A stretch of DNA of 64,000 nt from Hymenobacter frigidus. Its GTDB lineage: Bacteria > Bacteroidota > Bacteroidia > Cytophagales > Hymenobacteraceae. The position numbers and the translations under genes were made by a program. Positions 1 through 7,578 of this stretch are shown piece by piece. The stretch is taken from assembly GCF_014640435.1 (NCBI RefSeq), contig NZ_BMGY01000007.1, positions 95,966 through 159,965 on the forward strand. Reading direction: 5' to 3'. Below the pieces are notes generated by a model. That model was given only the letters and a program-made list of their open reading frames with translations. It was not told the DNA's origin and ran no database searches. The first letter of the stretch is position 1. Every line of letters begins with the position of its first letter.

Positions 1-4
1 GTTC

Positions 5-922
5 ATGAGCATTCGGTCCGTTTTCGATGTGGCGGCTAAAATGGCTAACTCCTATGAGCGGCGCGACCGGATTATGGCCCACTACGCTCCGGTGGCGCTG
101 GTGGCGCTGCCCGTGGTGTGGGAAGCGCTGGTGAGCCTGGGCTACGTGGGCATGTACTGGGCTTTGGGCGAAGGCAGTTGGGCACGTTGCTACGAGCTGA
201 GCGGCAGCTCGCTGCTTACGCTGGGCACCACCACCACGCACAAAGTCTATATTGAGGCCCTGACCTACTCCGAAGCCACGCTGGGACTGCTGCTGCTCAC
301 GCTACTGCTCTCGTACCTGCCCACCATCTACCAGGCGTTTTCGCGGCGCGAGGTGACGGTGGCCCTCCTGGAACTGCGGGCCGGCACGCCCCCCACGGCC
401 GCCCGCCTGCTGGGCTGGCTCAACCACGACGGCTCGGTGCAGAACGACGACAAGCAATGGGCCGCCTGGGAGCAATGGTTTGTCGAGATTGAGGAAAGCC
501 ACACCTCGCTGCCGATTCTGTCATTTTTCCGGTCGCCGCAGCCGGGGCGCTCCTGGGTCACGAGCTGCGGGTTGATTCTGGACACGGCCGCGCTGCTGTT
601 CAGCGTCGTAGACGGCCCCCAGCCCCGTCAAACCCAACTCACCTTCAAGGCCGGCTGCCTGGCCCTGAACCGGGTGTACCGTTTTTTCGATGACCGAACC
701 GGTATTCAGCCCGCCAGCCTGCTTCCCAACGAAGACGCTCCCGACCCCGACCGGGCCGATTTCGACCTGGCCTGCGCCGAACTGCAGGCCCAGGGCCTAA
801 CCCTTTACGAAGACCGCGCCGGGGCCTGGCAGCAGTACCAGGAGCTGCGCAGCCGCTACGCCAGCGCCCTCGATTTTCTGGCCAAGCTGACCATGGCCCC
901 AGGCCTGAAAATCGCCGGTTAG
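5..922 (+). CDS. Two-TM ion-channel-like membrane protein, possibly cut by the left edge
   Basis: Membrane protein of the two-pore/potassium-channel-like type. Residues 27-54 form a hydrophobic helix, 65-79 resemble a channel pore loop (SGSSLLTLGTTT), and 88-107 form a second helix running into YLPTIYQAFSRREV and a LRAGTPPTA stretch, both of which I recall from bacterial two-pore-domain channel proteins. The remaining 180 residues are a soluble cytoplasmic tail. A potassium channel filter normally reads T-V/L-G-Y-G-D; here it is TLGTTT, so potassium selectivity is doubtful. The frame is open to the window edge, so the ATG at 5 may be internal and the protein may have more N-terminal sequence. 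The family call rests on recalled motifs; the function is inferred. Confidence 0.6.
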   Translation: MSIRSVFDVAAKMANSYERRDRIMAHYAPVALVALPVVWEALVSLGYVGMYWALGEGSWARCYELSGSSLLTLGTTTTHKVYIEALTYSEATLGLLLLTLLLSYLPTIYQAFSRREVTVALLELRAGTPPTAARLLGWLNHDGSVQNDDKQWAAWEQWFVEIEESHTSLPILSFFRSPQPGRSWVTSCGLILDTAALLFSVVDGPQPRQTQLTFKAGCLALNRVYRFFDDRTGIQPASLLPNEDAPDPDRADFDLACAELQAQGLTLYEDRAGAWQQYQELRSRYASALDFLAKLTMAPGLKIAG

Positions 923-1060
923 CGGATAAGCATCTTTTTTTAAAACCCAAGATTTTCGGCTATCGGTGCGGATGCTCCCCTTCCGTGCGGTCATTACACT
1001 TTACCAGCCGGGCTTGCTTTGTGTCATTTTACTGAGCAAAGGCTAGGTAATCACGCAGCC

Positions 1061-1963
1061 TTATTCGCCTTCGTCAGGCAGAATATTGACGTCCTGCACC
1101 AGCACCATTTTCTCGATTTCCTTGCCCCGCTTGGTCGCGGCCAGGCCGCCGAGGGCAGTTTCCTTGTAGCGGGTTTCCATGGCCTGACCCACTTCGCCGA
1201 GGGCGGCCACGCACTGGTCAACGGGAATAACCGGGTCGATGCCGGCAATGGCAATCTGGGCCGAGCTGAAGGCAATGGCCGCCGCCGAGGCGTTGCGCAC
1301 CACGCAGGGCACTTCCACCAGGCCAGCCACCGGGTCGCAGACCAGCCCGAGCATGCACTGAATGGTGACGGCCACGGCCGCGAACACCTGCTCGACCGGC
1401 CCGCCCAGGCAGTACACGATGGCCCCGCTGCCCATGGCCGCGGCCGAGCCGGTTTCGGCCTGGCAGCCGCCCACGGCCCCGGCCAAGGAGGCATTTTGCT
1501 CAATAATCAGGGCAATGCCGGCCGCCACGAGCAGGCCCTCCAAAATCTGGCGGTCGCTGAGCTTGTGCAAATCCTGAATGGTGACCAGCACGCCGGGCAG
1601 AATGCCCGAGGCCCCGGCCGTGGGCGCGGCCACCACCCGGCCCATGCACGAATTCACCTCCTTGGCCCCCAGCGCGCGGGTGATGAGCTGCTTGAATTCG
1701 GGGGAAAGCACGGTGACGGGCGAGGCGGCAATTTTCTTGGCCCCGTTGTTTATCATGCCCGAGCGCGAGGTCATGTCGCCGGTCAGTCCTTCCTTCACGG
1801 CGTCGCGCATCACGTCGTAGGCCCGTTGCAGGCCCGTCCATATTTCGTCTTCGCTGCGGCCTTTTTGCTCGATTTCATAATCGAGCACGGGCTGGTAAAG
1901 CGGCTCGCCGGTGCTGGCGCAGTGCGCGCCCCAGGAAGCAAAATCATTGAAGAGCAAAGACAT
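1061..1963 (-). CDS. sdaAA: L-serine ammonia-lyase, iron-sulfur type, alpha chain
   Basis: Deaminates L-serine to pyruvate and ammonia in the cytoplasm using a [4Fe-4S] cluster. The 300-residue chain is the full catalytic (SDH_alpha) domain: AAPTAGASG at 112-120, GGCQAE with Cys167, LVCDPVAG with Cys209, and VEVPC with Cys220. The 42- and 11-residue spacing of these three cysteines fits the three cluster ligands of the characterised single-chain enzyme. The beta (ASB) domain is missing and no sdaAB gene lies beside it, so the partner must be elsewhere, as is usual for split enzymes. The gene is transcribed alone; the 367 bp behind its start hold a palindromic repeat. No Shine-Dalgarno is visible. 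Confidence 0.93.
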   Translation of the reverse strand: MSLLFNDFASWGAHCASTGEPLYQPVLDYEIEQKGRSEDEIWTGLQRAYDVMRDAVKEGLTGDMTSRSGMINNGAKKIAASPVTVLSPEFKQLITRALGAKEVNSCMGRVVAAPTAGASGILPGVLVTIQDLHKLSDRQILEGLLVAAGIALIIEQNASLAGAVGGCQAETGSAAAMGSGAIVYCLGGPVEQVFAAVAVTIQCMLGLVCDPVAGLVEVPCVVRNASAAAIAFSSAQIAIAGIDPVIPVDQCVAALGEVGQAMETRYKETALGGLAATKRGKEIEKMVLVQDVNILPDEGE

Positions 1964-2068
1964 GACGCGGGTGGGATTGGAGTGAGTAGGAAGGTAAACG
2001 CAAAGCCCCGGCCGAAGGTGTCTTCAACCGGGGCTCAAAGCTACGGGATTGGCGCAGGGCCGACTGAA

Positions 2069-2317
2069 AGTTAAAAGTTGGGGATTAAAGGTCCAGACCA
2101 GCAACACGGTCTTTTAACCTTTAGACTTGTTCCTCAATAAGAAATCGGTGGTTTTCCAAGTCGTATTTGGCGCCAGAAACGGGGGCTGCTCAAAGAATCC
2201 AAGGATACAAGCTTGGCCAAACCAAAAAGACCATTCAGGCATCATAATCGGCTAAAATCTTTGACCCTTTCTTATTCAGGAACAAGTCTTTTAACTTTTA
2301 ACTCCCAACTTTTAACT
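2069..2317. repeat. AT-rich nested inverted-repeat element (family C, copy 1)
   Basis: This fills most of the gene-free stretch 1964-2330. The outer arms are AGTTAAAAGTTGGGG at 2069 and its near-complement ending at 2317. The inner arms are 21 bp, 2124-2144 and 2268-2288, and match at 20 of 21 positions (GACTTGTTCCT.. against ..AGGAACAAGTC). The word TCTTTTAAC also flanks the inner unit as a direct repeat (near 2110 and 2287). No open frame fits inside. It looks like a small non-autonomous mobile or REP-type element; similar AT-rich dyads occur at 22307 and 42550. Confidence 0.6.
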
Positions 2318-2330
2318 CTTCACCAACACG

Positions 2331-2795
2331 CTACGCAGCCGGCTGGCTTTGCGGGGCCGTCACCAGCTTAACGCTGGCCGAGTTGATGCACAGGCGCAGG
2401 CCGGTGGGCGCGGGACCGTCGGGGAAAGCATGACCCTGGTGGGCATCGCACACGTTGCAAAGCACTTCGATGCGGGTCATGCCGTAGCTGGTGTCTTTCT
2501 TGTAGCGAATGGCGCTTTCCTCCACGGGCTGGGTGAAGCTGGGCCAGCCGGTGCCCGATTCGAACTTCGTGCGCGAGTCGTAGAGCGGGGTGTTGCAGCA
2601 CACGCAGGCGTAGAGGCCGGCTTCGTGGGCCTCGCAGTATTCGCCGGTGAAGGCGCGCTCGGTGCCGTGCTCACGCGTGACGTGGAACTGCTCGGCCGTG
2701 AGCAGGGCACGCCACTCTTCGGGCGTTTTCTCCACCCGGCGGGGCGATGGGGTGGGGTTGTTGGCGAGGCGGATAACGTCGTTCCAGGTTTGCAT
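2331..2795 (-). CDS. msrB: Peptide-methionine (R)-S-oxide reductase
   Basis: Repairs the R-diastereomer of oxidised methionine in proteins. It is a single MsrB (SelR) domain of 154 residues. Zinc is bound by two CxxC pairs, Cys64/Cys67 (CVCC) and Cys113/Cys116 (CNVC). The substrate motif GTGWPSF is at 81-87, and the catalytic cysteine is Cys136 in LRLCINSAS. No secretion signal is present, so it is cytoplasmic. It is not fused to MsrA, and no msrA lies nearby. The upstream 133 bp contain a terminator-like hairpin that separates it from the preceding minus-strand gene fragment. Confidence 0.95.
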   Translation of the reverse strand: MQTWNDVIRLANNPTPSPRRVEKTPEEWRALLTAEQFHVTREHGTERAFTGEYCEAHEAGLYACVCCNTPLYDSRTKFESGTGWPSFTQPVEESAIRYKKDTSYGMTRIEVLCNVCDAHQGHAFPDGPAPTGLRLCINSASVKLVTAPQSQPAA

Positions 2796-2869
2796 ATCAG
2801 AATTGTGAAGTAAGCTTTAGCTGGCACCGCTGGGCCGTGAGGGTTCGGCAACGGGCCGGCTACTAGAAA

Positions 2870-2900
2870 CGCGGCCGGAGCCGAGAGGTTTCCGGCCGCG
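2870..2900 (-). terminator. Terminator-like hairpin
   Basis: Perfect 10-bp inverted repeat CGCGGCCGGA / TCCGGCCGCG with an 11-nt loop, directly after the stop of the minus-strand gene at 2929 and before msrB. On the minus strand it is followed only by GTTTCTAG, so the T-tract is short and intrinsic termination is plausible rather than certain. Confidence 0.45.
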
Positions 2901-2928
2901 CCGGATAGACGCCGCTCCGGCCGTTTCC

Positions 2929-3321
2929 TTACACGCTGTGCCTTGCCGTCAGCTCCGCCGATACCGGCGCGGCCACATTGCCGGTGCGCCGGAGCACGCC
3001 CCAGCTTTGCAGCTCGCCCTTCACGGCGCGAAGCACCGGGCGCAACAGCACCACGTACATCAGCTGGCGGTACACGAAGCGCTGGGGCAGCAGGCCCCAC
3101 AACCGGCTCCGGTGCTCGCCCTCGAAGCCGAAGGCCAGCGCGGCCGCCGCTGCATCAACCAGCAAAAAGGCCAGGTAGTAGCCCAGCACCGGTCCCGCCT
3201 GCCCGGTGCAGAGCGAATACAGCATCAGCGCAACGGCCACCCGCACCCCCCACACAAAACGCTGCCAGCGCCGGGACGAAAAACTCTGAAAAACTTGGGG
3301 AGAGGTGTCGGCGGCGGACAT
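2929..3321 (-). CDS. Orphan membrane fragment resembling the C-terminal end of a family 2 glycosyltransferase
   Basis: This 130-residue product contains two membrane helices (about residues 23-40 and 45-62) followed by WGLLPQRFVYRQLMY..., RAVKGELQSWG and RTGNV. That tail pattern closes many processive family 2 glycosyltransferases (PgaC/cellulose-synthase-like). The catalytic GT-A domain with its DxD and QxxRW motifs is absent, and no upstream frame supplies it. It is either a decayed remnant or a stand-alone accessory membrane protein. I chose the ATG at 3321 (MSAADTSPQ); the frame also has an ATG at 3357. The assignment comes from recalled tail similarity only. Confidence 0.5.
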   Translation of the reverse strand: MSAADTSPQVFQSFSSRRWQRFVWGVRVAVALMLYSLCTGQAGPVLGYYLAFLLVDAAAAALAFGFEGEHRSRLWGLLPQRFVYRQLMYVVLLRPVLRAVKGELQSWGVLRRTGNVAAPVSAELTARHSV

Positions 3322-3545
3322 GGCCTGGGTAGAAATATTACGGGTTGAATGAAGCAAAAGTCCCGCGCCAAGATGTAGGACGGATGAGTAAAAAAACCAG
3401 GGTTTTTCACCTCATAAGACATTCACTTAATGCCGGTTAGTCTTGACCCAAAGTCGTTGGTTATGTGCCGCTGGCCGACGGTTTCCAGCAACTGGCGGCG
3501 CGCCCTTCGCGCCCTCGTTTCCGCTTTTCCCTTTTGCTGTTTGCT

Positions 3546-4192
3546 ATGCGCCTACTGCTTATGTTTCTGCTGTTTCTAGCGCTGCCGGGGTGGCGGACGG
3601 CCACCGCGCAAAGCCGCCCCGCGCCCGCCGACCCGGTGGCTGCGGGACAGGCAGCAGCCCGGCCCGGCCCCGCGCTTCATCGTGGACCTGACCACGGCCA
3701 ACCGCAATGCCTACCTCATGCGCGCCCCCGACGCGGCCGACGACCACGGCTACCTCGGCACCCAGCTCACCTGCCAAACCCATAGCGACCTGTTTGCGGG
3801 GGCCTATCTCAACAGCTCCTACGGCCCCGAACAGCCCCTTTTCGACGACTATGAGGGCACCCTGGGCTACGCCCACGCCGGCCGCATCCCCACCGAGTGG
3901 AGCCTGCAATACACCCACCTTTTCGTACCGGCCGACAGCAGGCTGCTCCGCGCCACCATCACCGACAACGTAGAAGCCAGCCTGGCCCACAATTTCGATT
4001 TCGTCTACGCCAGCCTCACCGCCGACGGATTTTTCGGCGGCACCCGCGATGTGGTGCTCACCTGGAACGTGTCGCGCGCCTTTTCACTGCCGGTTTCCGC
4101 CCGCGACACCCTCCACATCACGCCCACTTTTGAGCTGGGCACAGGCACGCAACGCTTCTACGCCGCCAGCCTGGCCCGCCGCGTGCAGCGAT
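3546..4192 (+). pseudogene. Truncated and frameshifted exported protein, outer-membrane-like
   Basis: An ATG at 3546 starts a clear signal peptide (MRLLLMFLLFLALPGW.. TATAQ) in one frame. After about 35 residues the meaningful reading jumps to another frame near 3660-3675 and continues as RFIVDLTTANRNAYLMRAPD, then about 160 residues of alternating polar/hydrophobic strands typical of an outer-membrane protein. It ends abruptly at about 4185-4192, where the sequence runs straight into the back half of a broken gene on the other strand. So it carries both a frameshift and a lost C-terminus. The precise family is not recognised. Confidence 0.55.
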
Positions 4193-4294
4193 GCGCGTAA
4201 AATCCGGCCGCTGGCGCTCGAAATACGTTTGCCAATGGTCGGGGCCGGAGTTGCCGAGGCCGGGCACGATGAAGACGCGGGCTGGTTGTTGCAT
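4192..4294 (-). pseudogene. N-terminal stump of an RBBP9/YdeN-type serine hydrolase
   Basis: Reading leftwards from the ATG at 4294, the first 35 residues (MQQPARVFIVPGLGNSGPDH, then WQTYFERQRPDFTRI) match the start of RBBP9/YdeN-family alpha/beta hydrolases, including the oxyanion-hole PGLGNSGPDHW motif. After ..DFTRI the frame loses all resemblance, because the DNA there belongs to the 3' end of the broken plus-strand gene. The nucleophile Ser, Asp and His are gone, so the product cannot be active. Its promoter (-7 box at 4298-4305) is still intact. The simplest explanation is one deletion between two tail-to-tail genes. Confidence 0.7.
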
Positions 4295-4297
4295 CGC

Positions 4298-4305
4298 CAA
4301 AAGTA
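4298..4305 (-). promoter_or_regulatory. -7 box TACTTTTG of the hydrolase stump
   Basis: A perfect match to the Bacteroidota TAnnTTTG element, three bases before the ATG at 4294, implying a leaderless transcript. It still reads into a dead gene and lies back-to-back with the start of the NAD(P)HX repair gene at 4332. Confidence 0.5.
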
Positions 4306-4331
4306 GCTCTCCGAAACCTTTCCATTTTGCT

Positions 4332-5873
4332 ATGATAATCCTTTCCGCCGCCCAAACCCGCGAGCTCGACCAAGCCACCATCGACGAGCAGCACCTGCCG
4401 TCCGCCGCGCTGATGGAGCGGGCGGCTACCGCTTTCACTCGATGGTTTTTCGGCCGACTGACCCAGGAAGAAGCCGGGGAAATTCTGGTGCTGTGCGGCC
4501 CCGGCAACAACGGCGGCGACGGCCTGGCCATTGCCCACCTGCTGCACCAGGGCAACTACGCCGTGCGCGTGGGTCTGCTCCCGGCCGGGAAGTATTCGGC
4601 CGACTGGCAGCACAACCGCCGCCACCTGCCCACCGCCGTGCCCGTGGTCGAAATCACCGAAGGGCAGCTACCGGATATTCTGCCCGGCACGGCAGTAATT
4701 GATGCCCTGTTTGGCACCGGCCTGACCCGGCCACTAACCGGTCTGGCCGTCACCTTGGTCGCGCACCTGGCGCAGGCCAAGGCTCGGGTAATCGCCGTGG
4801 ACATTCCCAGCGGGCTTTTTGCCGATGCGCCCCAGCCACTGGGCAGCGCCGTGGTGCGAGCGCAGCATACCGTGAGTTTCGGCCTGCCCAAGCTCGCCTT
4901 TCTGCTGCCGCAGAACGCTGATTTTGTGGGCGAATGGCACCTTGAGGACATTGGGCTGAGCACCCGGTTTATCGAGGGTGCAGCTACTTACTGGCACTAC
5001 ACCGATGCGGCGGCCGTGGCCCAAACCTTGCCGGCGCGGCCCAAATTCAGCCACAAGGGCACCTTTGGGCACGCCCTGCTGCTGGCGGGCAGCCGGGGAA
5101 AGATGGGGGCGGCACTGCTGGCGGCCGGGGCCTGCCTGCGCAGCGGCGTGGGGCTGCTCACCGCACAGATTCCGAGCCTGGGCTATGGCATTTTTCAAAT
5201 CAGCCAGCCCGAAGCCATGTGCCTGCCCGACCCGCAGACCGACTTCATCAGCGAGCTGCCCGACCTGAAACCGTATCAGGCCGTGGGCATTGGGCCGGGT
5301 CTGAGTCAGAATGCCGCCAGCCTGGCCGTATTTCAACAGTTGCTCAAAGAAGCCGTCGCGTCTAAAACCCGCCCAAAGGGCCTGCCGCTCATCATTGACG
5401 CCGACGCGCTGAACCTGCTGGGCCAGCACCGCGAACTACTGCCGCTGCTGCCCGAAAATACGGTACTTACCCCCCACCCCAAAGAGTTTGAACGCCTCAC
5501 CGAGCCGGCCCGCGACGACTACCACCGCTTGGAATTACTGCGCGATTTCGCCCGGACGCACCGCTGCCTCGTGGTACTCAAGGGAGCCTACACCTGCCTG
5601 GCCACGCCCACCGGCGACCTGCACTTCAACAGCACCGGCAACCCCGGCATGGCCACCGGCGGCAGCGGCGACGTGCTCACGGGCGTGCTGCTGGCTTTGC
5701 GCGCTCACGCCCAGCTGCCGGCTTTTGAGGCGGTGCGTCTGGGCGTGTATGCCCACGGGCTAGCCGGCGATTTGGCCGCCGCCGAAACCGGACAGGCAGG
5801 CTTAGTCGCCGGCGACTTAGTGCGCCACATCGGGCCGGCCCTGGCCACGCTCACGGCCCGGCCGGCATTTTAA
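4332..5873 (+). CDS. nnr: Bifunctional NAD(P)H-hydrate epimerase / ADP-dependent NAD(P)H-hydrate dehydratase
   Basis: Repairs hydrated NADH and NADPH: the N-terminal YjeF_N domain epimerises (R)- to (S)-NAD(P)HX and the C-terminal carbohydrate-kinase-like domain dehydrates it. In the 513-residue protein, GPGNNGGDG lies at 56-64 and AVDIPSGL marks the epimerase end. KFSHKGTFG opens the second domain, LTPHPKEFERL follows, and NPGMATGGSGDVLT at about 437-450 is the ADP-binding/catalytic loop. The start at 4332 (MIILSAAQTRELD) was chosen because it begins the conserved domain; the longer frame from 4191 overlaps the neighbouring deletion scar. Its stop overlaps the stop of the convergent UbiA-like gene. 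Confidence 0.95.
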   Translation: MIILSAAQTRELDQATIDEQHLPSAALMERAATAFTRWFFGRLTQEEAGEILVLCGPGNNGGDGLAIAHLLHQGNYAVRVGLLPAGKYSADWQHNRRHLPTAVPVVEITEGQLPDILPGTAVIDALFGTGLTRPLTGLAVTLVAHLAQAKARVIAVDIPSGLFADAPQPLGSAVVRAQHTVSFGLPKLAFLLPQNADFVGEWHLEDIGLSTRFIEGAATYWHYTDAAAVAQTLPARPKFSHKGTFGHALLLAGSRGKMGAALLAAGACLRSGVGLLTAQIPSLGYGIFQISQPEAMCLPDPQTDFISELPDLKPYQAVGIGPGLSQNAASLAVFQQLLKEAVASKTRPKGLPLIIDADALNLLGQHRELLPLLPENTVLTPHPKEFERLTEPARDDYHRLELLRDFARTHRCLVVLKGAYTCLATPTGDLHFNSTGNPGMATGGSGDVLTGVLLALRAHAQLPAFEAVRLGVYAHGLAGDLAAAETGQAGLVAGDLVRHIGPALATLTARPAF

Positions 5874-6799
5874 TTCAGGAAATACAGCACGGCCGGCACC
5901 AGCAGCACACCATCAGCGAGTAGGGCGAAGAAGTAGTCGCTCCGGCGCTCATCGGCCCAGATGATAACCGAGGCCGCCGACAGGCCGGTAATCAGCAGCT
6001 CCAGCGGCGGCACTCCCCGCTCGAACCCCAGGGCCATGGCCCCGGCCAGAAATGCCAGGGCCACCGCTTTGGCCCTGGCCGGGCCCAGTACCACGGGAAA
6101 GGTACGGGTACCCGCCGCCCGGTCGCGGCTCAAATCGCGGATATCGAACACAATGGCCAGGGCCAGCACCAGGCAGAACCGTTGCGCCAGCAAGCCCACG
6201 GCCTGGGCCAGCGGGCGTTGCAAAGCCAGCGTGGGCACTCCCACCGTAACAGCCGACCACACCCCGGCGATAAGGAATATTTTCAGCAGCGGCACTTCGC
6301 GCAGGGCGCGGCGCTGCCCGCGCCAGCGCGCCAGCGGCCAGGAGTAAAGCAGCGCCAGGGCCGCCAGCGGCAGCAGCCCGGGCAGGTAGCGCCACCAGCC
6401 ATCGGCCAGAAACAAGTACCCCGCCAGCACCGCCGACGTCCCGGCCAGCACCGCCAGCGCCCGGCGGTGCTGCTGCTGCCAGGCCTTGCGCCCCGAGGTG
6501 CCCGCCGGCTGCCGGTGCTTGAAGGGCAGCACGGCATCGAGGTTGTACACGAGCAGCGTGGCGGCAAGCACCAGCGCCACCACCCGTAAGTTCACGTCGC
6601 CGGTTGCCGACCAGTTCCGGAACGTGGCGGCCGTTTGGGCGGCGGCGGCAGCGGCCAGCCAGCTGCTGCTGTACAGCACGGCATCGAGCGCGCGGCGGAA
6701 CAGGCCTGGCCCGATGGCCGGTACAGCGGAAGGCGACGGTGAAACCACAAGCGAAGGTAAAGCGGGGTACGTACGCTGCCCGCGACAATCTCTCTCCAA
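5870..6799 (-). CDS. UbiA-like prenyltransferase family membrane protein
   Basis: A 309-residue polytopic protein with about eight hydrophobic segments. The second aspartate motif of the UbiA superfamily is clear (DIRDLSRDRAAGTRTFP), followed by the typical VVLGPARA stretch. The first motif is reduced to VYNLDAVLP, whereas prenyltransferases usually show NDxxDxxxD. The substrate is therefore uncertain, and it may act on something other than a polyprenyl diphosphate/aromatic pair. The first 25 residues are polar, and the true start may lie slightly downstream. It ends overlapping the stop codon of the convergent NAD(P)HX repair gene. Confidence 0.75.
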   Translation of the reverse strand: MERDCRGQRTYPALPSLVVSPSPSAVPAIGPGLFRRALDAVLYSSSWLAAAAAAQTAATFRNWSATGDVNLRVVALVLAATLLVYNLDAVLPFKHRQPAGTSGRKAWQQQHRRALAVLAGTSAVLAGYLFLADGWWRYLPGLLPLAALALLYSWPLARWRGQRRALREVPLLKIFLIAGVWSAVTVGVPTLALQRPLAQAVGLLAQRFCLVLALAIVFDIRDLSRDRAAGTRTFPVVLGPARAKAVALAFLAGAMALGFERGVPPLELLITGLSAASVIIWADERRSDYFFALLADGVLLVPAVLYFLN

Positions 6800-6879
6800 A
6801 CGCAGGAAAGACGAAGCCTGGTCCCGAGGACCTGACTTCGCCTTTCTTACAAAAACTGAATGGCCGATACGGCCCGCCG

Positions 6880-7434
6880 CTACGCCTTGCGGTTGCCGAA
6901 GGTATCTTCGTAGAGCTTGATGCTGTCGTTGATGATGCGGTAGGCGTCTTCGCGCCCCATGAAGCGCTCCACGTTGACGTGCTTGTTGTGCTCAAGGGCT
7001 TTGTAGTCCTCAAAGAAGCGCTGCATCTCCAGCAGGGTGTGCGGGGGCAGGTCGGCGATGTCGTTGTAGTGGTTCACGGAAATGTCGTGGGCGGCTACGG
7101 CGATGATTTTATCGTCTTCCTCGTCCTGGTCCACCATCTGCATCACGCCGATGACTTTGGCCTCGACGAGGCACATGGGCACGATATCAACCGAGCAGAG
7201 CACCAGAATATCGAGCGGGTCTTTGTCGTCGCAATACGTTTGGGGAATGAAGCCGTAGGCGGCTGGGTAGTGCACGGCCGAGAACAGCACGCGGTCGAGT
7301 TTCAACAGCCCGCTCTCCTTATCAAGCTCGTATTTGCCTTTGCTGCCTTTGGGAATTTCGATGATGGACTGGACGACTTGCGGGTTATTCTCGCCGCGCG
7401 ATACGTCGTGCCAGGGGTTAAAGTGGTTGGCCAT
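6880..7434 (-). CDS. ppa: Inorganic pyrophosphatase, soluble family I
   Basis: Hydrolyses pyrophosphate to phosphate in the cytoplasm and so pulls biosynthetic reactions forward. The 184 residues match the usual family I bacterial length. The metal-binding signature is DDKDPLD at 69-75 with further acidic residues VDQDEEDD at 101-108; [11 protein letters not shown] at 26-36 is the conserved entry motif. The start at 7434 ([10 protein letters not shown]) was chosen over the ATG at 7524 because the extra 30 residues derive from a palindromic repeat upstream. Confidence 0.96.
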   Translation of the reverse strand: MANHFNPWHDVSRGENNPQVVQSIIEIPKGSKGKYELDKESGLLKLDRVLFSAVHYPAAYGFIPQTYCDDKDPLDILVLCSVDIVPMCLVEAKVIGVMQMVDQDEEDDKIIAVAAHDISVNHYNDIADLPPHTLLEMQRFFEDYKALEHNKHVNVERFMGREDAYRIINDSIKLYEDTFGNRKA

Positions 7435-7469
7435 TTTTGGGTGATGGGGTAATAGGGTGATGTGGCTCT

Positions 7470-7562
7470 CGCGCAAGGTTTCGCAAGGTTGAAAGAAGTC
7501 TCGCAAGGTTTGGCTGAACGTCAACTTTGCGAAACCTTTTTAACCTCGCGAAACCTTGCGCG
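7470..7562. repeat. Palindromic CGCAAGGTTTCGCAAGGTT cluster
   Basis: Inverted repeat with 21-nt arms, 7470-7490 and 7542-7562, matching at 20 of 21 positions. Between them lie another direct copy of TCGCAAGGTT (7501-7510) and an inverted TTGCGAAACC (7527-7536). So the same ten-base word occurs three times forward and twice inverted within 93 bp. It separates pafA from ppa on the minus strand and would fold into a strong hairpin. Confidence 0.6.
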
Positions 7563-7578
7563 AATGTTGGATTGAGTT

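Noticed and set aside
1019..2074. A long plus-strand open frame of 351 codons
   Set aside because: It is the antisense shadow of the L-serine dehydratase gene; its product has no recognisable motif and is rich in His/Gly/Ala as expected from reversed GC-rich codons.
3385..3410. Hairpin AAAAACC..GGTTTTT as a terminator upstream of the glycosyltransferase tail
   Set aside because: Short, AT-rich stem of about seven pairs with a two-base loop; position upstream of both neighbours makes a terminator unlikely.
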